Shown: piece by piece, positions 59,249-64,000 of the stretch
How positions within the stretch are numbered: the first letter of the stretch is position 1
Layout: each line of letters begins with the position of its first letter
Source of the DNA: Flavobacterium sp. LC2016-13
Lineage (GTDB): Bacteria; Bacteroidota; Bacteroidia; Flavobacteriales; Flavobacteriaceae
Direction: 5' to 3'
Assembly (NCBI RefSeq): GCF_009707955.1
Contig: NZ_WMDQ01000005.1
Location: 62,001-126,000 of the forward strand
DNA: 64,000 nucleotides
Program-made: the position numbers and the translations under genes
Notes under the pieces: model-generated
Told to the model about the DNA's origin: nothing
Seen by the model: only the letters and a program-made list of their open reading frames with translations
Database searches by the model: none

Positions 59249-62200
59249 ATGAAAAAAAAATCTAAGAACATTGGGTTCCTATACTCTATGTTCCAAAATG
59301 ACCTAAAATTGAAACTAACTACACTACTTATTTTGGTCGCCATGTTTAATATTAGAGGGAATACTTATGCCCAAAAAACAAAAGTAACCTTAGAATTAAA
59401 CAATTCAACAATCGAGAAGGTTATTGAGACCATAGAGCAAAAAACAGATTTCAGGTTTATTTACAAACTGAATGACATCGACCTGGATCGAACGATTTCT
59501 ATTTCTGTAAAAGATCAATCAATATATGTGGTTTTAGACAGGATTTTTAAAGGAACTCCAACCGAATTCAAAATTCGTGATACGCAGATTATCCTAAAAA
59601 AACCAGAACTAAAAACAGAAATTATTCAGTTCGAAAAACAAACCGTTTCCGGTATTATTACGGATGAAAATGGTTTGCCTTTACCCGGAGCCTCGGTTAC
59701 TGAGGAAGGAACTAAAAATGGCATGGTGACAGATTTTGACGGAAAATATAAAATTACCGTTGAAAGCAGTACATCTGTGATCGTTGTGTCTTTTATAGGA
59801 TACAAAGAGAAAAAAGTAACTGCCAATCAAAACATTATAAACATTCAACTTATTCCTGATGCTACAAACTTGCAGGAAATTGTAGTAGTTGGTTACGGTA
59901 CAACAGCCAGAAAAGATGTTACAGGAGCCGTTTCTTCAATTGCTGCAAAAGACATGAATCAGGGCGCAATTGTAAATCCGTTACAATTGATTGCCGGTAA
60001 AGCTGCGGGAGTAAACATTACACAAATTGGAAGCGAGCCAGGTTCAGGGCCAAGTGTTCGTATTCGTGGTATTTCGTCATTAATTGGAGGAAATGATCCG
60101 CTTGTTGTTGTGGATGGAATTCAGGGAAATATGGATTTATTAAATCAGGTTCCACCCAGTGAAATTGAAAGTATAGATGTTTTAAAAGATGCTTCGGCTA
60201 CTGCAGTTTACGGTTCAAGAGGAGCGCCGGGAGTTATCATCGTAACAACTAAAAAAAATAAAGCAGGAAAAACTACTATTGAATATATTGGCTCTACTTC
60301 TATCGATTTTATTCCGAAAAAACTAGATATGCTAGATGCTAACCAATGGTGGAATACTGCTCAGAGTGTTGGTGTTCCGGCATCTTCAAATCATGGTTCA
60401 GATACAGATTGGTATGGTCTTTTGACTCAAACCGGAATTACACAAACGCACACGTTATCATTTGGTGGAGGAACGGATAAATTTAGTTACAGAGCTTCTA
60501 TAACTGCTATTTTGCAAGATGGAGTTGTAATTAATTCCAATAATCAAAAATATATTGGTCGTGTTCAGGCAACGCAATTGGCTCTTAATGACAAATTAAA
60601 ACTGACTTTTAATTTAAATACTGGAGTAAATAATGTAACAGGAAGTATTGCCAAAATTGGCGCTGTTTCTTATCAGTCAAACCTAATTACAAATTCATTA
60701 TTGGCCAGACCAACAGATCCGGTTTATAATACTGATGGAACTTATTTTACTGATTCAACTGTATTTCAATACTTAAATCCTTATGCCGCTGCGCAATCAG
60801 TAAAAAATGAAAAACAAGAAGATAATTTATTTGGAAGTTTAAAAGCCGATTTAGATTTGGGTAAAGGATTCTCTGCAAACTGGTTTGGAAGCTGGAGAAA
60901 AACAAATTCAACTCAAGGATATTTTTTGCCTGTATCATCAACAGAAGCTTCGGCAGTAGAGCAAAAAGGTTATGCTAATATCGATAATAAGAGACAAAAC
61001 GAAAAATTAACCAATATTAGTCTTACTTATAAAAAAACCTTTGGAGTTCATAGTTTTAATGCATTGGCTTTATACGAATGGCAAAGTCAGACTTATCAGG
61101 GTAATTATGCTCAGGCAAGAGGTTTTATAAGTGATGAAGCTACCTACAATGCACTTCAGTTTGGTGATATGTCTAAAGTAAGACCCGGGGATTTAAAATC
61201 TTATAAAAATGACAGATCTTTAGTTTCTTATTTAGGAAGATTAAACTACTCTTTATTAGACCGTTATTTACTTACCGCAAGTATCAGACGAGATGGTTCA
61301 TCCGTATTTGGTACAAACAACAAATGGGGAAATTTCCCTTCAGCATCTGTTGCGTGGCAAATCAACAAAGAGTCATTTATGACAAGCCAAACTTTGTTTA
61401 ATGAATTAAAATTACGCGTAGGTTATGGTGAAACAGGAAATCAGCAAGGTCTTTATCCACAAACGTCATTACCATTAGTTGATAGCGCAGGAAACACTTA
61501 TTTTGGAGGAGCTCTTATTACCAATTTTGGTATTTCTCAAAACGCAAATGCTGATTTGAAATGGGAAACTAAAAAACAAACCAATATCGGACTTGATTTT
61601 GCTCTTTTTGACAACCGATTAAGAGGTAGCGTAGATGTTTACGATTCTAAAACAGATAATCTGCTATTTAACTATACTGTACCTCAGCCACCTTATCCAT
61701 ACAAAGAAATAAAAGCCAATGTAGGAAGTATTTCGAACAAAGGTCTTGAAGTTGCACTTGCATATGACGTTATCAGAACCGAAAACAGCACGCTGACATT
61801 AGCAGGAAACGTATCCTTCATGAAAAATGAAGTACTTAATTTAAGCGGAAGTATTAATGGTATTCCTCTAAACACAGATTATGTAGGCTGGGGAGCTGCA
61901 AACTCTTACTTAGTGCAAGGAAAACCGGTTGGTGCATTTTATATTTTAGAACACACCGGCGTAAACGATAATGGTGTTGAAACAGTATTAGATCGTGACG
62001 GAAACGGTATAATTGATCAGGGTGTAAAAAGTCCGGATCGTCATTATGCAGGTTCAGCATTGCCAACGTACACATTTGCTTTCAATCCATCTTACCGCTA
62101 CAAAAACTTTGATGCTTCGATGTTAGTAAGAGGTTCCGGAGGAAATAAAGTTTACAACGCATTGAATCAAAACTTAAGCATGCTTGAAAACACCGGTAAA

Positions 62201-62521
62201 TCAAACATTTTAGAAAGCGCTGTAGACAAAGGAATTCACTCTTCTCCATACGGATCTGATTTATGGTTAGAAGATGGCTCATTCGTGCGTTTAGAAAATC
62301 TAACAGTAGGCTATACTTTCCGTTTTACTGATAAGTATATAGACAATGTTCGACTTTCTCTTACAGGAAACAATTTACTGCTAATTACAGATTACACAGG
62401 TGTAGATCCTGAATTGAACATAAGCGGAAGTGGTGATCCTAATGATAATTTCGGTGGAGATAGAGGAATTTATCCGCGTACCAGAAGTATTGCATTTGGT
62501 TTGACTGTAAAATTTAAATAG
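59249..62521 (+). CDS. SusC/RagA-family TonB receptor with STN signalling domain
   Basis: This 1090-aa outer-membrane transporter works with the SusD lipoprotein encoded next. The long N-terminus carries the signal sequence (LTTLLILVAMFNIRGNTYAQ, ending near residue 45), then the STN domain (KVTLELNNSTIEKVIETIEQ to about residue 122), which receives the signal for FecR, then a carboxypeptidase-like domain (VSGIITDENGLPLPGASVTE), the plug (GYGTTARKDVTGAVSSIAAK; VDGIQGNMDLLNQVP; ATAVYGSRGAPGVIIVTTK) and the barrel. The family hallmark IQGNxxxLxxxPPSEIESIDVLKDASA is present. An oligosaccharide or glycan substrate is probable but not identified. Confidence 0.95.
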   Translation: MKKKSKNIGFLYSMFQNDLKLKLTTLLILVAMFNIRGNTYAQKTKVTLELNNSTIEKVIETIEQKTDFRFIYKLNDIDLDRTISISVKDQSIYVVLDRIFKGTPTEFKIRDTQIILKKPELKTEIIQFEKQTVSGIITDENGLPLPGASVTEEGTKNGMVTDFDGKYKITVESSTSVIVVSFIGYKEKKVTANQNIINIQLIPDATNLQEIVVVGYGTTARKDVTGAVSSIAAKDMNQGAIVNPLQLIAGKAAGVNITQIGSEPGSGPSVRIRGISSLIGGNDPLVVVDGIQGNMDLLNQVPPSEIESIDVLKDASATAVYGSRGAPGVIIVTTKKNKAGKTTIEYIGSTSIDFIPKKLDMLDANQWWNTAQSVGVPASSNHGSDTDWYGLLTQTGITQTHTLSFGGGTDKFSYRASITAILQDGVVINSNNQKYIGRVQATQLALNDKLKLTFNLNTGVNNVTGSIAKIGAVSYQSNLITNSLLARPTDPVYNTDGTYFTDSTVFQYLNPYAAAQSVKNEKQEDNLFGSLKADLDLGKGFSANWFGSWRKTNSTQGYFLPVSSTEASAVEQKGYANIDNKRQNEKLTNISLTYKKTFGVHSFNALALYEWQSQTYQGNYAQARGFISDEATYNALQFGDMSKVRPGDLKSYKNDRSLVSYLGRLNYSLLDRYLLTASIRRDGSSVFGTNNKWGNFPSASVAWQINKESFMTSQTLFNELKLRVGYGETGNQQGLYPQTSLPLVDSAGNTYFGGALITNFGISQNANADLKWETKKQTNIGLDFALFDNRLRGSVDVYDSKTDNLLFNYTVPQPPYPYKEIKANVGSISNKGLEVALAYDVIRTENSTLTLAGNVSFMKNEVLNLSGSINGIPLNTDYVGWGAANSYLVQGKPVGAFYILEHTGVNDNGVETVLDRDGNGIIDQGVKSPDRHYAGSALPTYTFAFNPSYRYKNFDASMLVRGSGGNKVYNALNQNLSMLENTGKSNILESAVDKGIHSSPYGSDLWLEDGSFVRLENLTVGYTFRFTDKYIDNVRLSLTGNNLLLITDYTGVDPELNISGSGDPNDNFGGDRGIYPRTRSIAFGLTVKFK

Positions 62522-62530
62522 TAAAAAGAA

Positions 62531-64000
62531 ATGAAAATTAAAAATATAGTAATAGCAGGAAGCGCATGTTTCCTTACACTTTTTAGCTGTACAGATATCA
62601 ACGAAAATATATACGACAAATATCAGCCGGACAGCTTTTATGGAACTCCGGAAGGGGCAGATATTGCTCTTGCCAGTGTTTATGCAGAAATTCCCGGAGA
62701 CTTTGTGCGCAATAATGTGCCGGGTGTTGGTTACGCAGGAGCAGATAACGGCTGGTATGACATGAACTGTATGTCATCAGATGAGCAGGTAATTCCGCAT
62801 AGAAATACTGGTGACTGGCAACAAGATTTTGCCCGTTTGCACAAACATGAATGGCTGCCATCAGACTTTATTATTAATAATACATGGAACTGGTTATACA
62901 AATCTATTTTCAATGCCAATTTAGCCATTCAATTATTAGAAAAATCAAATGCAGAAGCTTCAAAAATTGCAGAAGCCAAAGTATTACGTGCTTTCTTTTA
63001 TTACTTATTGATTGATGATTTTGGTGATGTTCCTTTTTTTACTGATAATGATATTACAGTAGATAAAATTCCGCAAGCAAAGCGTAAAGATGTTTATGAT
63101 TTTATTGTAAAAGAAATCACTGAAAACGCAGATATGCTTTCTATAACAAAAGGAGGAAATTATTACGGAAGATTCAATAGATGGGCTGCTTATACATTAC
63201 TGGCAAAAGTATATTTGAATGCAGAAGTATATACCGGAGTATCAAAATGGAACGAATGTTTAGCCGCTTGTAATAAAGTTAGCGAAGGTGGATATACGCT
63301 TCACTCAGGTGAAAAAAATGATGCCAGCCCATTAGGATATAAATATTATGAATTGTTCGGAGATGTACTTCCGGACGATGAAACTATCTTACCTATTTAT
63401 GCAACTCTTGATGTCGTTTCCCGTAACATCTACGCAACTCGTAGTTTATACGGTCCGCATGCTAAAAATTTATTTGGATATGATGGCTGGAACGGAACTA
63501 TTGTTCCTAAAGATTTCTTCCTGAAATATGATGCAAATGATATTCGAATAAAACAATTTTTAGTGGGAGAACAAACAGGCGGATTTAATTACACACTAGA
63601 TGTTGCTTCTTTAGACAATCCCGGAGCTGCGCCTCAGGCTGGTGTTCGTAATGTAAAATTTTATCCTGCAACACCAAGAAGTGGCGGAGGAGCTTCAAAC
63701 GATTTTCCAATTTTCAGATATGCTGATGTAATTTTAATGAAAGCAGAATGTAATGTTCGTTTAGGAAATCCAGGCGCAGCAAAACCTTTTATAGATCAAA
63801 TCAGAGTACGTGCGGGATTAAACGGATTAGCCGCAAACCCAACGCTGGATGATGTTTACAACGAAAGAGGATTTGAATTAAACTGGGAAGGTCACAGAAG
63901 ACAAGACATGATTCGTTTTGATAAATTTTTACTGGCAAGCGAGTTCAGGCCAGCATCTCCTGCTTATAGAAAATTGTTTCCAATTCCAACATCTGCTTTA
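62531..64000 (+). CDS. SusD/RagB-family nutrient-binding lipoprotein (cut by window edge)
   Basis: The first 490 codons are visible and open to the right edge. The N-terminus MKIKNIVIAGSACFLTLFSC has a lipobox ending at cysteine 20. SusD tetratricopeptide-like helices follow (WNWLYKSIFNANLAIQLLEK; AEAKVLRAFFYYLLIDDFGD; RWAAYTLLAKVYLNAEVY). Near the end, IFRYADVILMKAECNVRLGN and VYNERGFELNWEGHRRQDMIRF are characteristic of the family. It caps the SusC barrel and captures glycans. It starts 9 nt after the SusC stop. Family members run to about 500-550 aa, so little is missing. Confidence 0.95.
   Translation, partial: MKIKNIVIAGSACFLTLFSCTDINENIYDKYQPDSFYGTPEGADIALASVYAEIPGDFVRNNVPGVGYAGADNGWYDMNCMSSDEQVIPHRNTGDWQQDFARLHKHEWLPSDFIINNTWNWLYKSIFNANLAIQLLEKSNAEASKIAEAKVLRAFFYYLLIDDFGDVPFFTDNDITVDKIPQAKRKDVYDFIVKEITENADMLSITKGGNYYGRFNRWAAYTLLAKVYLNAEVYTGVSKWNECLAACNKVSEGGYTLHSGEKNDASPLGYKYYELFGDVLPDDETILPIYATLDVVSRNIYATRSLYGPHAKNLFGYDGWNGTIVPKDFFLKYDANDIRIKQFLVGEQTGGFNYTLDVASLDNPGAAPQAGVRNVKFYPATPRSGGGASNDFPIFRYADVILMKAECNVRLGNPGAAKPFIDQIRVRAGLNGLAANPTLDDVYNERGFELNWEGHRRQDMIRFDKFLLASEFRPASPAYRKLFPIPTSAL

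Noticed and set aside
1..64000. tRNA, rRNA, prophage or insertion sequence
   Set aside because: I looked through the intergenic regions and gene list and saw no cloverleaf with conserved arms, no rRNA sequence, no transposase or integrase and no phage structural gene; a tRNA finder would be needed to be certain.

Overview
The window looks like a chromosomal stretch of a Flavobacterium-like member of the Bacteroidota. The evidence is the AT-rich DNA, many promoters of the Bacteroidota type (TTG or TTTG, about 17-20 nt, then TAnnTTTG), SusC/SusD and FecI/FecR-type genes, a type IX secretion C-terminal domain, a short NuoG, and many palindromic intergenic repeats. No rRNA, tRNA, CRISPR, prophage or insertion sequence was seen.

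Layout. (1) 1-4470, minus strand: a TetR regulator followed by a TolC / adaptor / RND efflux operon (RND gene cut by the left edge), plus a YceI gene. Three copies of one 28-bp operator, GGAAACT-N14-AGTTTCC, lie in front of the TetR gene and the YceI gene. (2) 4614-5588: polyprenyl diphosphate synthase. (3) 5831-12833: a trehalose-type locus with a neutral-type GH37 trehalase, an MFS sugar transporter and a TonB receptor, divergent from a LacI regulator; two CGAAAACGTTTTCG palindromes sit between the divergent genes. (4) 12875-18110: two uncharacterised genes, then sucA and sucB of the 2-oxoglutarate dehydrogenase complex. (5) 18329-24450: an iron/siderophore cluster (TonB receptor, two small membrane proteins, two PepSY membrane proteins). 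(6) 24480-28519: a MORN-like secreted protein, a TlpA-like thioredoxin, aspS and a cold-shock protein. (7) 28760-42275: a complete 14-gene complex I operon, nuoA to nuoN. (8) 42439-47454: a Bax-inhibitor-1 family protein, a secreted pectate lyase with operator-like palindromes at its promoter, and a lipoprotein. (9) 47564-56587: mixed metabolic and envelope genes (aldehyde dehydrogenase, class II cyclic-nucleotide phosphodiesterase, a tail-to-tail ParE/XRE toxin-antitoxin pair, 3-hydroxyanthranilate dioxygenase, a nuclease/phosphatase-fold protein, a serine hydrolase, LD-carboxypeptidase, YraN, an ACT-like protein). (10) 56956-64000: ECF sigma factor, FecR anti-sigma, SusC with an STN signalling domain, and SusD (cut by the right edge), the front of a nutrient-uptake locus.

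The most interesting signals are non-coding: the TetR operator triad in two near-identical promoter contexts; a pair of structured repeats (35834-35912 and 51132-51212) whose variable hairpin shows compensatory changes; the triple TGTAATnnATTACA palindromes at the pectate lyase promoter; the convergent toxin-antitoxin pair with abutting stop codons; and a 59-bp-period duplication that has copied the RND start codon. I found no single clearly new multi-gene system. The gene content is mostly recognisable and the novelty is in regulation and repeats. All family assignments are made by eye from motifs, without database searches.
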